From assembly GCA_947184155.2 (NCBI GenBank), contig CAMXCT020000276.1, forward strand, positions 2,501 through 66,500: a stretch of DNA of 64,000 bases, in the 5' to 3' direction. The DNA comes from Cladocopium goreaui. Its lineage: Eukaryota; Sar; Dinophyceae; Suessiales; Symbiodiniaceae. A model generated the notes under the pieces. It was not told the DNA's origin. It did not search any database and saw only the letters and a program-made list of their open reading frames with translations. A program made the translations under genes and the position numbers. Of the stretch, positions 1 to 13,000 are shown piece by piece; position 1 is the stretch's first letter; every line of letters begins with the position of its first letter.

Positions 1-2215
1 TAGATGGATAAGGAGGTAAGTACATAGTCAGAGAAAAAGAAAGAAAGAGATGCGGGCCAGGGGGGAATCGAATGGGGGGGCCCCCCCCCCCTAAGTCTCC
101 GTTCGTGACTCTCGGGTCTCAATTTCCGGGAAAGGAGCAGCCACCTCCCCCAGTACTAAACTAGTACTAAAGTACATAGAACTCAGGTAGCCTAGGCTAC
201 CTTTCGTGATGAACTGTTGGGTTCTACGTGAAGTCCGAAGTCGAAAGGATTGTACAAGATCACAGTGACATGCTAGAATGCAACATGTGTCGAACATGTA
301 GATGAATCTTCACCGAGACACTGCCCCAGAAAAACATAAACATGAAGTACAAACACGGTTCTTGCAATCCCATGTGGCTTCTGCTGGGATCGCTGCCAAG
401 GTTCGATAGCTAATTCCCTGACTTTCCAGAAGCTTCTGCAAAGCATTCTTCCTGAGGCAAAGTTTGGGAGCCAGCGGTCACTTGGTGAAAACAGAGGAAG
501 GAGGTGTCTCTATTAGCTACGCTTGGATCCATGATTAGGGCAGCACGGAGGTTGCAATCTCGGAATTTTTCACTACAGGACAGTACGGGTAATGCAACAT
601 GATCCATTCTTCACTTGTGGGCATCTGGCTCGCAACCATGGCGTGCCTCCAAATATTGAGACGTTTCCAGCTGCAAAATTCCCACCCGTGTCAACTTGCG
701 CGGCCGTGGTTCTTAAAGTGAGGGAACTTGCCGCTGGATGGGATGCTGCGCACATCTACCAGCTCCTGACACGGATACATCACCGCTTCTCTTGCAGTTG
801 ACTTCTGAGTTTTGAGGACCTGGCATTTGTTTCTGCACTTAGCATTGCTGACCATGACGAGAATTGGTGAATGTATGTGAATGCGCCATTTGCCCATTTC
901 CAGCGCTCTCCGCATCCTTTATGTTGAAGGTGCGTAGCAGCTTCAGAAAAGTCTCGGGCTGATGGTTGGAATGACCCACCGTAAGAAGCCGGGGGAAATT
1001 CCTCAGGTGAGGTCTGCTGCACGTGTTTCACATCCTGAAAGCATAGAACACATCACTTCCAGTAACTGTAAGAGGTTCACACGAATCAAGATATTGCCGA
1101 GAGTCAGCTCCTTTGGCAAATCCATGACTGAGGTTCAGTCTCATGGAAAACTGAAGCTGAAAAGCAATGAGAAAATTTGGATGGGGTGAGATTGTCGGTG
1201 AGCTGTCAGAGATGTCATCTCCTCTTGGCTGATGCTTCTGTGGATTTCATAAGCAAAACGATAGATTCACCGAGATTCACCGCTGCAATATGTCATACGT
1301 AAACCGAACCTATCTAGAATGTGGGATTTGCGGGTTCTGTTGTGTATTGCCTCTGTGGATGAGATAGTTTCTGTATCTTGCCAAATTCGACCATGCTGTG
1401 TTCTTTGAGCAACTGAAAAGTGAAAGCGCCAGACGGGAATATGTATGCAAGTGGTGAGAGCGGTAGTATCCGGTCTCCGGCATCCTGTGTCGTCTAGCCA
1501 TTCTGTGGCAGCAACCTATCCATTGTCTTCCCCGAGGACATATGCACAATATGCACACAGTATATCCACTTGGCTCATCCCTTCCTGGTCAGCCAATGTC
1601 AACCCTTTTTTTCCGTGGCATCACTGCAGGGTCGACAACTTACCCTGCAGCTCGCTCAGCTCCTCGCTTTCCTGGACATGAGGCTTCCAGATTCTTCCAG
1701 GTCTCAGTTGATCAACTATCATTGTCTTCACCAAGTATACGCATAATGAGATATGATATATAATATGATACATAACATTATATGACTATGTTCCATACTA
1801 TTCGTGCTAAATCTGATTTGCCAGCATTATTTGCCTACATTTGCCTACATTGACTCCTGATTTTACCTTTAACATGCTCATATTTTATTGTGCCGCAAGC
1901 GCACCTCGACTTATCAGAACCATTCAGTTTCAACAGGAAACTTGGACTAACACTCAGCGGATAACCTCCCATGAACTTTCTGAATCTAGCTATGAAGCTG
2001 TTGATATACCTGCAAAAGGGCCGCCAAACGTACTAATTATCGACAGATTATCGACATGTTCGGCAAACTCTGTCTCGAAAGGTGAATGACTCTCATTCTT
2101 TCGCTGCCATGCATGCGTTGCCTTTCCTGAACTGCAAATCCTATCATTTGCTTAGTTTTCTGCATCTGCTGGCCAAAAGGCTGAGATGGCAGTTGCCAAA
2201 ATAGATGCCAACCCC
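1..2215. other. Mostly unassigned sequence, no confident gene
   Basis: No reading frame here has convincing protein-like composition over more than about 35 residues. The best candidate is a minus-strand stretch at about 370-470 reading LRKNALQKLLESQGISYRTL, which could be a coiled-coil exon. A second is at about 790-850 (SAETNARSSKLRSQLQEKR), also minus. Neither has a recognisable intron border on both sides. The rest looks intronic or intergenic. A period-10 duplication (TTTGCCTACA twice) lies at 1830-1851. Confidence 0.4.
74..91. repeat. G7/C11 homopolymer junction
   Basis: A run of seven G is followed directly by eleven C, which can fold on itself. This is low-complexity sequence with no evident function and is also a place where sequence assembly may be unreliable. 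Confidence 0.8.
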
Positions 2216-2340
2216 ACGGTTCGGCACCCGTTGCGCCTGGTTGCTGAAGCGCAGCTTCTCGGCCAGCTTGCTGAAACCTTTCAGACGCTGCTCGTCCTTT
2301 TGGTACTTCTGATCCTGCTGGTAGGCCTGTGACTGCAGCC
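2216..2340 (-). CDS. Coiled-coil exon of an unidentified protein
   Basis: The minus strand reads AYQQDQKYQKDEQRLKGFSK and continues through KLAEKLRFSNQAQRVPN with no stop. The charged, Q/K/E-rich composition with heptad-like leucines is typical of an alpha-helical coiled coil. Codon third positions are G/C-rich compared with the flanks. Longer frames overlap it (2037-2825 and 2144-2632, minus), but outside this core they turn into random-looking sequence, so only the core is called. No protein family can be named. Confidence 0.45.
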
Positions 2341-3099
2341 ACCAGGAAGGGACATTGGATCTTATGACTTTGCCCTGCAAGAGATTCAAGTATAGCGAAA
2401 ACACCACAACATAGAAAGACAAGCCTATATTGCTGTTCTTTAAAAGGAATACAATTGGGGCCGGGATCAACACATTGTTTGGACTTTTTAATTGCAACAA
2501 ATTTAGGTTGTTGAAGCATTGTAAAGAGGAAGGGGTGCCTGAAAATTGAGGACTGACAGGACCCACAAAACCCCTTGTGCCTTGAAACTCCATGAAGCAA
2601 TTCATGATTATGGATATTTGAATATCGGACACACCTGCTTCGTAAAGGAAACCGCGGAGAGTCCCGCTTGAAAAACAGAAAGGGCCTTCCCTCTGCTGGC
2701 GGTCCGCTCAACATCCTTTTCCGAGGGCCGAGATGGAGACATCCAAGGTGTTGAATTCGAATACATGGGTCTGCTATGGTCTGTTCATGATCAGAACTTG
2801 GCAATATGACGTTGTGGTTGAACACCCACTGAATGATCTGTTTTAGGTCACGGTCGATTCATGCACAAATACTTGTGCACCAAGGAGGCACAAAAACTTC
2901 ATGTCAATAATGTACAAATCTATCTACACAAGCTCGTGAATCGACAGTGGCGAAGTTGAAAACGTGACAAACAGGGTGAACAAGAGTCAATAGGATTCTG
3001 CAAAAAAGACAATAGCTCTACTACTGTTGATACCTGAAGAAAACTGCTGAAACCGCTGTTTCAAGACAAGAAGAACGTCTTTACCATCACTGGCACGGT

Positions 3100-3185
3100 G
3101 ATAGTCCCACCTTCTCCTCTGCCTTGACAGTATCTTCCTCTGCTTGTAACACGGCCTGCAAGCTGACGCTTCCCAAACATCTCAT
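3100..3185 (-). CDS. Short coiled-coil exon
   Basis: The minus strand reads SVSLQAVLQAEEDTVKAEEK followed by VGL. The acidic and alanine-rich composition with i/i+3/i+4 hydrophobic spacing suggests a helical coiled-coil segment. Frames on either side degrade quickly, consistent with a single small exon of a minus-strand gene. The parent gene is not identified. Confidence 0.35.
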
Positions 3186-3860
3186 GCTCCTAGGATCTCC
3201 TAGGGCGCTAGGGTACTTGATTCGTAAGGTGATCAACGGATGGATTCCCATCGTCCGGAAGGCACCTAACTGGCTGAACCGTGTACGAAACACTCTCGTG
3301 GAAGTTGTAGTAGTTAGAAATATGTTAGAATGCTATTGCACATTGCTGCAGCCGCAATCAAGTTGTGTCAGACTTCAGATACCAATGCGGTTCAGTCATC
3401 AACCAGAAATTCACTGAGATATCGGATAAAAGACTACTCGAAAGGCAACTGGAACCACAGCTTTGTAATCCAATCATTCAAACCCTTGTCGACCGCAGTT
3501 AAGCTGGAATCAAATCAAGCCTCACTTCTGAAACCACGATAGAAACACTTGCGGAGATCAACTTGAAACCTCCCTCATATTTCACTCACAAATTGACACT
3601 TTGAAACGGATAGCGAATCAGTCCAATCATCACTTTTCTTGCCTCCAGGTTCATGAGGCGTGCGCGGTCCAAGAAGTTTGTCCAGGGCTGGTTCTTCAAA
3701 TCCTTTGGCTTGGCCAATCAGAAAAATCATCCGCAGAGCGATAACGCGTGACAATACAGAGGAAAAACTTAAAGTCTGAACGTGCTTGAACATATTACTT
3801 GAAGGTGAAGGCTTCTTCATGTGTAAATTCATGTCTGCGTCAATGCTAATCATGTCTTTG

Positions 3861-3965
3861 AGCTCACTGTGTCTGGGGTGAAGCTGTCCTCCTCCACATC
3901 CTTCTCCTCACTTTCAATGACCTGCTCGTCTGTCTTCAGGCCCCAAATGACATCAAACCTTGGTG
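3861..3965 (-). CDS. Acidic exon, unidentified protein
   Basis: The minus strand reads RFDVIWGLKTDEQVIESEEK and then DVEEDSFTPDTVS. It has protein-like composition with a run of acidic residues and G/C-biased third codon positions. The opposite-strand reading is serine-rich and looks like its shadow. A further minus-strand segment at about 3600-3750 is open in two frames and cannot be assigned to one. No family is recognised. Confidence 0.45.
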
Positions 3966-3969
3966 ATGC

Positions 3970-5500
3970 ATCCCCCGGTGACAGAACATGGCCTCAAAAC
4001 TCCAAGCACGATGCCACCTTTGTCCAAATCTGCCAATTACAAAAATCTAACACGAGGAATCTTGTCGGAACAGCTATGGCGATTCGGTCCGTCCAATGCG
4101 TTTGGTCTTTGCATCACAACTAGACTAGTAACTATGTCCAAAGTGCTGAACCTTGAACAAAGTATCGACTAAGTGACTATCCTTGAAACAAAGCGCATCT
4201 TTGAGCAAAAGCACCATGTCACAATTCGAGGCTGCCTTGTTCATGATGCTTCCAATACACTCATAGTTCTTCACGGTTCACCACATTCAGTCTGTAGTGA
4301 TTGGTTCTACACAGAGCTACTAATTATGCCATTTCCACATCCTTTCTCAATCTGGTTTGTTCATGTAACAAGCTGGTTCCAGCATCCACCGAACGCTCGA
4401 CACGGGTTTCCAGACCAATTCTTTGCATGTGCTGGAGATGCTGCTCCGAAGATGGAAACACAAGGTCCTGCTTTTGGAATTGATGGCCGTGTCAGAAACA
4501 TGGGTGAGCAGGTATTTGTTTGCCCCAAAAACAACACAAACAAGTAAACTACTAAGTAAACCAATGATTTTGTATGAGAGAATGTCTGTGCTTGTCTGCC
4601 AACCACTTTTGAAACTATCTCACTTCAACAATAAAATCACACAAAACTCTCTCACAATACTCACATGCCACATACCAGACAGCCCAACACACGGCACCCA
4701 AAGCTCAACTGTACCTGGTCCATCCTGGTCCTACCCGACTCGATCCACATGCCCGGCTCCTGCCATTGCAGCGCGTCTGCTGATTCCTGGCTGCGCGAAC
4801 AGAGTCGCACTAAGATGCCTCGGATCTGTTCAGATTTTCTGGCAACACGGGGAGAATCCAGGGAGAATCCATGTCTGTTTAATCTGTTTCCATTCTGAGA
4901 AACCAAAAGTATCCACAGCTTTTGGGATGATCATGGATGATCATTTTATGTCATGCGCCATTCTGTTCTCTACCAAGTGACACTGTCCATCCAATGACCA
5001 AGGTCACCCGAAAGGCTCTGCGATGGCGGCAGGACATGAGTCGAAAATGGGCCAATTGGCCGAAGATCTTTCGATGGAAAATATGGAAACGATTAAGGTG
5101 GGATGCTGGGGCTGTAGGAGTGGCGGTTCAAAATGTGCTGGAGCTTGAAGGGTACTTGAAGGGTACTTGCAGTGTTTACTACAACTTTGCAGCCTTCCCT
5201 GACATGGGGATTGTCTTGGACTCCTTTTGGTTTGGTATTCTGATCATCCATCAGACCTGGTGTTGCTATCCAGAGATTGATGTCTAAGTCTAAGTGGCAA
5301 CATAACCAAGAACACCTGAGAATTTAACAACTCAAGCAACAGCTGGTTTGAACACACATGTGACATGGCAGCGACACGCAATCAGCTAGCAGATTGACAT
5401 ATGGAAGCATCTGAAAGACTCCGACACACACACACACAATTCTTCATTAGAAAACACTGCGAGTCTCTCAAAAAGTATCACAAAGTATCCGGTCCAGCAG
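3970..5500. other. Weak exon candidates only
   Basis: A plus-strand frame of 124 codons lies at 4173-4547, and a minus-strand segment at about 4715-4860 includes SEQIRGILVRLCSRSQESAD. Both are protein-like in places, but neither shows a known domain or clear splice borders, so I do not call a gene. Period 10-11 duplications occur at 4850-4871, 4925-4944 and 5150-5169. Confidence 0.35.
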
Positions 5501-5507
5501 TGCGATA

Positions 5508-5602
5508 ATATGAGCTTCAAAGCGCTGCGACGCTCAGCCACTTTTTTTGCTGTCACAGGAAGTCTCGCCCGTACCTCAGCTGCTCTAGCGCATAATCTGC
5601 GT
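5508..5602 (-). CDS. Arginine/alanine-rich coiled-coil exon
   Basis: The minus strand reads ARAAEVRARLPVTAKKVAER and then RSALKLIL without stops. The composition (A, R, E, K, with spaced leucine and valine) matches the many coiled-coil exons found further along this strand. The exon is about 30 codons, in keeping with the small exon size of the window. It cannot be tied to a named protein. Confidence 0.45.
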
Positions 5603-6159
5603 ATAACAGCAAATGGTGTTGCAGCTCACAATCATGAAAGGAATGTCAGGAACAAGTGTACGATAATTATATCTCTTCCAAGATACACACAACCTCATGG
5701 AGTAGTAGGCCTGCCCCTTAATTCCTTAATACAACCACTAATTACTGAAGCATTAATGGAATCTACTTTAATAGCAAGTTCGTTCAGAATATCCGAACCA
5801 ACAAGTACAAGTACGACCTTCATTCCTGTCTCGAGATATTTGGGTCAAGCATTCATCCAGCTTTGGTTTTGAAATCGAACACTTCACCACAATACTTCTC
5901 ACACCGAAGCAGCATGAAGCAGCATCCTTAATACATATTGAACATGTTGTAACAATATTCCTGGCATCGTTGAGGACATCTCTGAGCTTCACACCATGCT
6001 GCAGGAGTCACCTGGCCAGAACGGAAGGTGGTAGAAAATATGTGGAATGTCATGACGGAATGGAGGATCATCCTCCAATGTTAGACAAATACAAGTGTCT
6101 TGAAGTTCCAAAGGATGACAAACGTCAACTGAACTGTTTCTGCAAGCGGCTTTGTGGCT

Positions 6160-6385
6160 GATTTGAGACCCCGCATCAACCATGGCCATGGAAGCCCCAT
6201 CCACCTGTAGGAAGGATCCAGCAGAGGGTCCACCTTCCAAAGTGTTGGCGGCATCCTGAAGCTTTCCCACCACGGTGGTTAAACGATCCATCCTCGGTCC
6301 AGAACTGGTGATTTGCTGATTCCCCAGATTCCAAGTGGCCAGTGGATCAAGTGGGCAGTCAGAGTCTTTGTTCTCAAACATGCTG
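6160..6385 (-). CDS. Exon of unidentified protein (about 75 codons)
   Basis: The minus strand carries an open segment including PLDPLATWNLGNQQITSSGP, then a helical part with MDRLTTVVGKLQDAANTLEG, then GGPSAGSFLQVDGASMAMVD. It is the longest protein-like stretch of the first 7 kb and has no low-complexity bias. A frame continues to 5989 but loses protein character after about 6160. No domain family is recognised. The helical centre resembles a short coiled coil. Confidence 0.45.
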
Positions 6386-6524
6386 GCTCAAGAACTGGGT
6401 GTCGAGAGAACTGCAACTGTGGTCATTGATGATAAGCCATCTTCAGTAAAACTATAATTTTCACATGTTTGGCTTAACCATCTGCTTCTAAGGGGGGTTT
6501 CAATCACTTTGAGCCGTTCCCTTT

Positions 6525-6800
6525 CTACTCACGCCAGGTCTAGCCATGCGGCACTTGTGCTTCGCGCTCAGGAGGCCCTGGAATACCTGACATGCACAGC
6601 TTCGTCGGACTTTTCGGGGTCCATGCTGTAATATGACGCAGACATGTCGTCACATACCTATCTTGTTTGTCTCGTGGAGAATTTCACAGAGTCCAGAGGC
6701 ACTCCTCACTCCCAGCAAACCCTGGACCTGAACCAGACGGCAGTGAGATGACAAGGCCTGCTTTGGGCGCCTGGCATCCCGGATGTAGCCAAATGACAAA
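6525..6800 (-). CDS. Two possible related exons
   Basis: Minus-strand segments at about 6525-6625 (CACQVFQGLLSAKHKC) and 6690-6800 (CRLVQVQGLLGVRSASG) share a 'Q(V)xQGLLxxxxx' pattern. They may be a duplicated small exon pair. They lie just downstream of the better supported gene at 7.1-8.5 kb on the same strand and could be its 3' exons. This is a weak call based on composition only. Confidence 0.25.
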
Positions 6801-7143
6801 ATCAGCAGAGGAAATGAATGGTAAGTGAAATCATTTGGTGAATTTCAAGCAAACGCAAAACTAATTTTCACAAGGGTTCAGATTGTGCCATGGTATGGCA
6901 TTGTATGACATCTTCCAAGTGATGCTTGACTGCCAACACAGTGCCAACACTCACAGGAAACGCCTCACCACTGGGACAATTGCACATGATCCAACCCCCA
7001 GAAAAACAATTGTTGGACCAGTGCAGGTTCAACCAAGCACACAACTATCACGACTATCACAATTCATCTGCTGAATACCATTGTGGCTCATGACTGAAAG
7101 CGTAATGATTGGAGCAGCACTGAACCTGGCGTTGCTGTGAATT

Positions 7144-8460
7144 TACCGGGCTCCCAAAGCCACGCTGATCAGGTCGACAATCGCCTCTGTCATGGAATCT
7201 GCCAGCTCATCGAAGGGCTCAGAGGGTTCCTGTCCGTGACTGCAACTTTTTATCAATTCTGAAGGTGCATGACAGTCTGACATACATTGTAATTCTCTAT
7301 AGCCAGCCTATAGCCGTGCCATTTCAGGTCAAAGTCCAAATTCCATGAATTTCCCTTGCTGCAACAATCCGACTTCCAGCCTCTACTGGCTCTGGCGGTG
7401 GCGGTAAAGGTTCCTGCTCAGTTGTGGTCAGATTTCACAGTGAAACCCTCCAGCTGTGTAAATGTTTAATAATTACCGTTAGACTATGTTAGACTTCTTC
7501 CGGCAAAACATCATCCGGGGGGAAACCCCCGGCCGGTGAAGAAACTTAACGACGGATGGCCAGAGAGCAGAACAAAAATCGCAACATGTATCTAGATGTG
7601 TACGTGTAAGAAATATGTGTCAAAGATTGTGTAAGATGAAGAAGTGGGTTTTCCCAAAGCTTCTTTTGAGCAGAGTGGGATTTTGCCGTTTGCATGTCCT
7701 TTTCTGACTCCTCCTTTCCATTTTGCTTCCCTCTCACTTCCCTCCGGATTTTGTAATTTACTGTTCTATCTTGCAAGATAAATCTAATTTTGATATCAAG
7801 AAGCGAAGTTGGATCCCCTCATCAGCTTGGAGCTCAGCTTTACGGGACTCGGGGAATCGTCCTCAATGGGTTGGGCATCTTCCTGTTCTGCATCCTGGAT
7901 ATCTTCTAACAGCTCCTGGCGGTGAATCTTGGAGAGATACTCTCCTTGGACCACATCAATATTTCCGAGTCACCACAGGTTGATGATGGTTGATGAATTG
8001 CACATTCAAAATGTGATGACTTGGAAAAACGAAGGGCTTGACTTACCTGAGTGGAACACGCACAAGTTTGTCACCGCAAATAGCTGCAGATCTCTCCTCG
8101 TCTGTCTCGCGACCGAGGAAGTCCTGCTGTTTGGCCTCAGTGGAACCAAACGAAGGAACTCAAGACCCCTACAGCACTCTTGAACATGGAAAACATCTGA
8201 CCACTGTGCCATGTTTTAAATGACGCCAATTGACACTATTCAAGCACACGTGTATACACATGTATAAACTATGCGCATCCGTGGTTAAACATGGTTGGAC
8301 AATCAGCTCCTGCAATCCGATTCTGTGAATTTATCTCTGATCCCTGACCGAAACGGATGACATCTCCTGCGATGTAGCTGAGAGACCAATTCGTCCAGCT
8401 CCGCTGCAGCTTTGGCATCGGGGGCATGTCCTTCGTGGCACAGACGGGTAATTCAATGTA
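7144..8460 (-). CDS. Multi-exon gene, acidic/proline-rich protein, function unknown
   Basis: Five consecutive minus-strand segments read like exons of one gene. In order they are: 8360-8460 (HAPDAKAAAELDELVSQLHR); 8046-8160 (STEAKQQDFLGRETDEERSA, ending GDKLVRVPLR); 7814-7950 (YLSKIHRQELLEDIQDAEQE, then DAQPIEDDSPSP); 7358-7436 (TTEQEPLPPPPEPVEAGSRI); and 7144-7248 (EPSEPFDELADSMTEAIVDL, then ISVALGAR). The exon at 8046 ends at CAG|GTAAGT, a textbook donor. The last segment ends with TAA, or with GGTAAAT as a donor, so the 3' end is uncertain. Together they give an acidic, mostly helical or disordered protein with a PPPP linker. No catalytic domain is visible. Exons further upstream may exist. 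Confidence 0.55.
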
Positions 8461-8469
8461 ACACAAATG

Positions 8470-9950
8470 GCATTGTTCGATGCTTTATGCTACGATATGC
8501 TACGATATGCTACGGTGATAGTGTACAACGAACAGCTACCAAAATCATGAGGTGATAAATTCAGCAAAATTTCCAAAATCAGTGGCTCCGTGTGCTTCAT
8601 TTTTTGACCAATCCCGAAATCATCCGAAATCACAAGTCAAGTAACATGGGAGCTGACCATTTTCGTTTGCACGTTTCGGATCGTTTCGGTGATTTATTTC
8701 CTGGTAAATCGCCAATGTGCAGGGATGAGCACTGGGTGCTGAGGGATTCTGATGATTCTGGTATGGTTCAATCGGTCCATCCCAGCCCAAAAAACCGTCC
8801 TTTCGCTTCAAAAGCCACCGCCTCAGTACTTTTTGGATCAATCCCAGAATCACGGAGCAAAGGACATTTGCGCAAGCTTGATGACCAACAAGAAGCAACG
8901 AGGGATGTCAATATGAGGTTATGATATGACCAGAAAAAATATTCCAATAAAACCAATGGCTTAATTGATATTGACACATGAGAGTTTTTCGGAGCAGTTG
9001 AGGCGCCCGGTATTTTGAGCTATGGGCTCACAACTGCTCTGATAGTCTTCATTCCCGACGAGTTCTCCGAAATTTGGCAAACAAGTTGTTGATCGTTCAC
9101 CAGCGAGTCAAAGTTCGAACCAGGGATCAGGATGCAGCAGGGTCCCATTTGGCACCCTTACCTTCTGATCCTCTTTGTTCGACCATTCCTACGTCACTCT
9201 TGGAAAGACAACCCCTGAAACACCGTAACATTTCGACTTTGATGGAACCGTTTGCAACGAAACCGTTTGAAACCTCCAAGCATGAATCGAAGCCATGTAC
9301 ATCATGAACTCAAATCTCTGCCATTCTGAGCATTACTCTGGGCACCAAGATGAGGATCTGACATGGGCCATGAGGCGATGGTATGCCCTTGGTGGTGCCC
9401 AACAAACCTGCCGCGTGGGTCAACTTAGGTGGCCCAGGTGGCGAGGTGTCCAGCCTCTGGCTTTATTTGCGCCAGAGCACGTTTTGGCAAACTCATCTGC
9501 ATAGCATTCGCATGAGAACGTGCTACCAGGATCACAACCTCGCCTCCAGGTCCAAGCTTCGAACCATGGCGGAAAGTGGATCAAATGATGGAATATGGTG
9601 GAATGTTTACAACTTGGGGCTGTCATGGCTGTCATGATTCTTCCACCAATTGCTGCTTCGTTTTTGCTGGTTCCTCCAAGGATACTTGTGAAATGACCGT
9701 TCCAACTGCAACTTCTCGGGTGACTAAAATGCTGACCTCAAATGCTTGGACAGCAGCAGCGATTGGCCAGATATGGCCAGATCATGCCAGACCAAGGTAC
9801 CAATATTCTATCATATTCTAGATATCTCTGAAACAGCAAAACATTTCGCACACGCAAAAAAATGTTTTGTCAATGAGCAAAGTGGCATGGTTTGCACGGT
9901 TCCCCCATGTTCCCCATTCGCCTTTTGTGTCTATTGATTGGCAATGCTCC
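8470..9950. other. No confident gene
   Basis: Several 60-110-codon frames overlap on both strands (for example 8592-8924 plus and 8768-8977 minus), but none is clearly protein-like along its length. A minus-strand piece at about 8780-8870 (DSGIDPKSTEAVAFEAKGRF) and a plus-strand piece at about 9380-9480 are the most exon-like. A period-10 triplication (TATGCTACGA) sits at 8486-8514. Confidence 0.35.
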
Positions 9951-10045
9951 TCCAGGCTCTCAGCATGTTGAGCAACAGCAGCTCGGTCTGTGAAGCCAGG
10001 AAGGACGCAACCCAACGTCGTAAGACCTGCCAGCTCTGAAATGTG
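9950..10045 (-). CDS. Sfi1-like repeat exon 1
   Basis: The minus strand reads WQVLRRWVASFLASQTELLL and then LNMLRAWRSIAN. The stretch LLLNMLRAWR fits the Sfi1 repeat consensus LLx3F/Lx2WK/R exactly. It is homologous to the exons at 11.8, 15.1, 15.75 and 20.5 kb. By analogy with Sfi1 it would form a helix that binds centrin. Confidence 0.55.
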
Positions 10046-13000
10046 TTCTATTGACAGGTCAATAATTTCTTTTAACAATCTACATATATACTTTTAATCT
10101 ACATCATTTGTATCTCTCCAAAAACTCTGAGTTATGGCATTTCACTGCAGAGTCCGGCAAGAAAACTGTTTGAATCAAAGGCAGGGACCATCAGTTAGGG
10201 TCGTTGAATGCTTTGGAAACCGTTTCAGCTTCACCTTGTCCAAACTTTGTTGCTGCTGCAGCATGTGATGAGTTTATATTTGAAAACATGGAGATCGTTT
10301 TCAATCTCCAAAACTAGGGTCAAATAAACTGAAAGAGAGGGTCCAGGCGTAGAAACATCTTTCACGCTCGTGCAAACGCTTCGAGGAGTTTTCGAATGTT
10401 TTGTAGCCTGTTCAAATGCAAAGATCGGAGCAAAAAGGATGTCTTTAATGTTTAGGCCCAGGCATCAGCTCAACGAGCGCAAGTGCCAGTGCAGGTGGAG
10501 ATTACTTTCCACAATAGCAATCATCAAGAAGATGTGCTTCATATTGCTTGGCAGCAAAGTATCTGCTGATGTCTCCAGCAGAACCCTTTTTTACAGACCG
10601 ACTTGTAGCGTCACCCGGGTTTTGCGGTGGACGGCCTCCTCTTTTCGCATCATCAACATCTGAGAAGCTTCGCACTTCAACAGTTCTGTCGCCATCTTAG
10701 CAACTTCTTTTCCCTGCACAGGGCGCCAATTTGAAGTAGAAAGGATTGAATGTAACATAATGTAACAATCTGCAACAACACATGATCGGAGACTTATCAA
10801 AGTATCCCTGAATATCTCAACAAACAATCCCACACGCTTGCCACGGATTCATGCTGTGTGCCAGTTCGGATATTGGATAATGCAATTTGATGCAATGATC
10901 TTGAAAGGAACCTTAAACTCACAAACAAGTAAGCACGTCATGGTAGTCGATATCTGTGTTCTGGAAAAGGACAAAGGGTGTATCGTATCCTGTGCATAAC
11001 ATTGTTCCCATGGTAGATTTGATGTAAAGTTTTTGCAAGCCATGGATAAAACACCATAGAGTCTAGAGCAATCCCATTCAACACCATGCAACACCAGCAT
11101 ATCATATCTGTTTCTCGCTGTCTTATCTGTCTTAGGCCTGCATCGGCGAAACTTCTGCTGGACCTGATGGTGCCTGGCCGTAGTGAAACATCATGTGAAT
11201 GACCCAACGCATCCAGCTCCATTGCAGATCATGCAAAACAATGACGCTGAAAAAGAGTGAAAAAGGAATGCATCATTGACAGATATTGACAGTACACATG
11301 GGCGACATACACACAAACTGAACTTCACAACAGCTGCCTTTTTCATTTGCGTTTGCAGTTCTTGCAGATCCGTCCTGCTGCTGAAACGTGGGTGCTTCCA
11401 TTGTGGCGGCATCAAATGCAGAAGTGACTCTCAACGGCCATGCAGATGTTATTTCCATCCATTTCCGTAGATTTCCATCCCCATCTGTAGCAGTCGACAT
11501 CCAGCATCCAGCTCTGCTGAGCGCCTCATTGCTTTGAGCTCCTGTGCTTGTGCCACAATAAGTTCACTTTGAAGACGGTCAGCCTGTCGCCAAGTGGCGT
11601 CAGCTTTGCTGTTTGACCTGTTATCCTCAATCTGTTTCAATTATTGACAACACTCTAGAGTTTGAAACTGAAGTGCTCAACAAAACATGCAAGCAAGACG
11701 TGTAATTCATAAATAACACCGCCATCCCATGTGGTTTTCGTTTCGTACGCTACCCAAATCATCTCATATCATCTAACCCACCCCAAAGATTTAACACCGA
11801 GGGTTCAGCTTCGCGTCTGCCTTGGCGGCGCGCCAGGCATCGAGGGTCTGCCGCAGCAGCGACTCCAACTGCGAGGCCAAGAGTGTAGACAGCACGCGTC
11901 GTGCCGCCTGCGAGAACGTTGAGAGCAACTCTGCCTGGAACCTGAGAATTTTTTAAAGTCATTTAAAGATCATTCCCAAGAGTTTGAAGAGTTAAAAGGG
12001 AAACCTGAAAATTCGAAGACCTGGAATCATGGGGGCAGATGGAAGCCTTTTTTTGTCTTGGTTTCTTAATTTTTCTGCCTTGAAGGTTCCAAATTCCAAA
12101 CCTCTCCAACTTTGCGCCGACTGGCACCTCCTCTCTACGGCCTAAAGCCATCTCCACAGCACGTGCAGCTGCAAAGCTTGGCACTGCGAGCTCCTACATC
12201 CACATCCATACAGATCATACGTCCTGATGACTTGCCTGAACAAATCCTTGACATCACCACTACCACTGTAACTCTGGTCCTGATTCTTTTGTGCCTGCTC
12301 TGCATCGAAGCTTGGAACTGCAAGCTCCTGCAATGAGGAAACTAGTAGCAGAGCAACAGGTGAATCAGGGTTGGAAGAAACAACGAAGTCGCCATCTGCA
12401 CCAAACCAGGATGCAAGAGAATTTTGTCGTCGTCGTCATCATCATCACCATCACCATCACCATCACCATCATCACCATCATCACCATCATCACCATCATC
12501 ATCATCATCATCAATCATCATCATCATCATCCATCATCATCATCATCATCATAATCATATATGGCCAAAGTATGTATATATATAATATACATAATATAAT
12601 ATATAATATAATTACTATGTATGTATGCATTATTATTCTACATAATATAATAATATAATGTATGTACTGAACGATCCACAACTTTGGCCAATTTATGAAG
12701 CGTGATGCAGCCCAGAATTTAGTGTCTCGCAAAACTAATTGCTCGGTGATTCTCATCCGTGCCTGTTCCCTTCGTCTCGCCTGTCCAAGGGTTTTGACAC
12801 CGGTGAAAACAGAAGATAAACAGCTCAACCTGAACAGTTTGCTTGAATTCACTATCGTCGCATGCTCTATCCCAAAGTCTGGGGCTGCATCTTAGCGTTC
12901 GGTTATCCAAAGTCATGAGGCTCGCGGATGGAATGCATCGTAGAGTGAACGTCTCAGTTCACCCCTTTGATTGGAAGGCTCACACCACTTTGCTATGTAT

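Noticed and set aside
2037..2825. 262-codon minus frame as a complete gene
   Set aside because: Only the ~40-codon coiled-coil core is protein-like, and that core reads in a different register from parts of the long frame.
12291..12658. Histidine- or aspartate-repeat proteins
   Set aside because: Translation of a CAT/ATC microsatellite.
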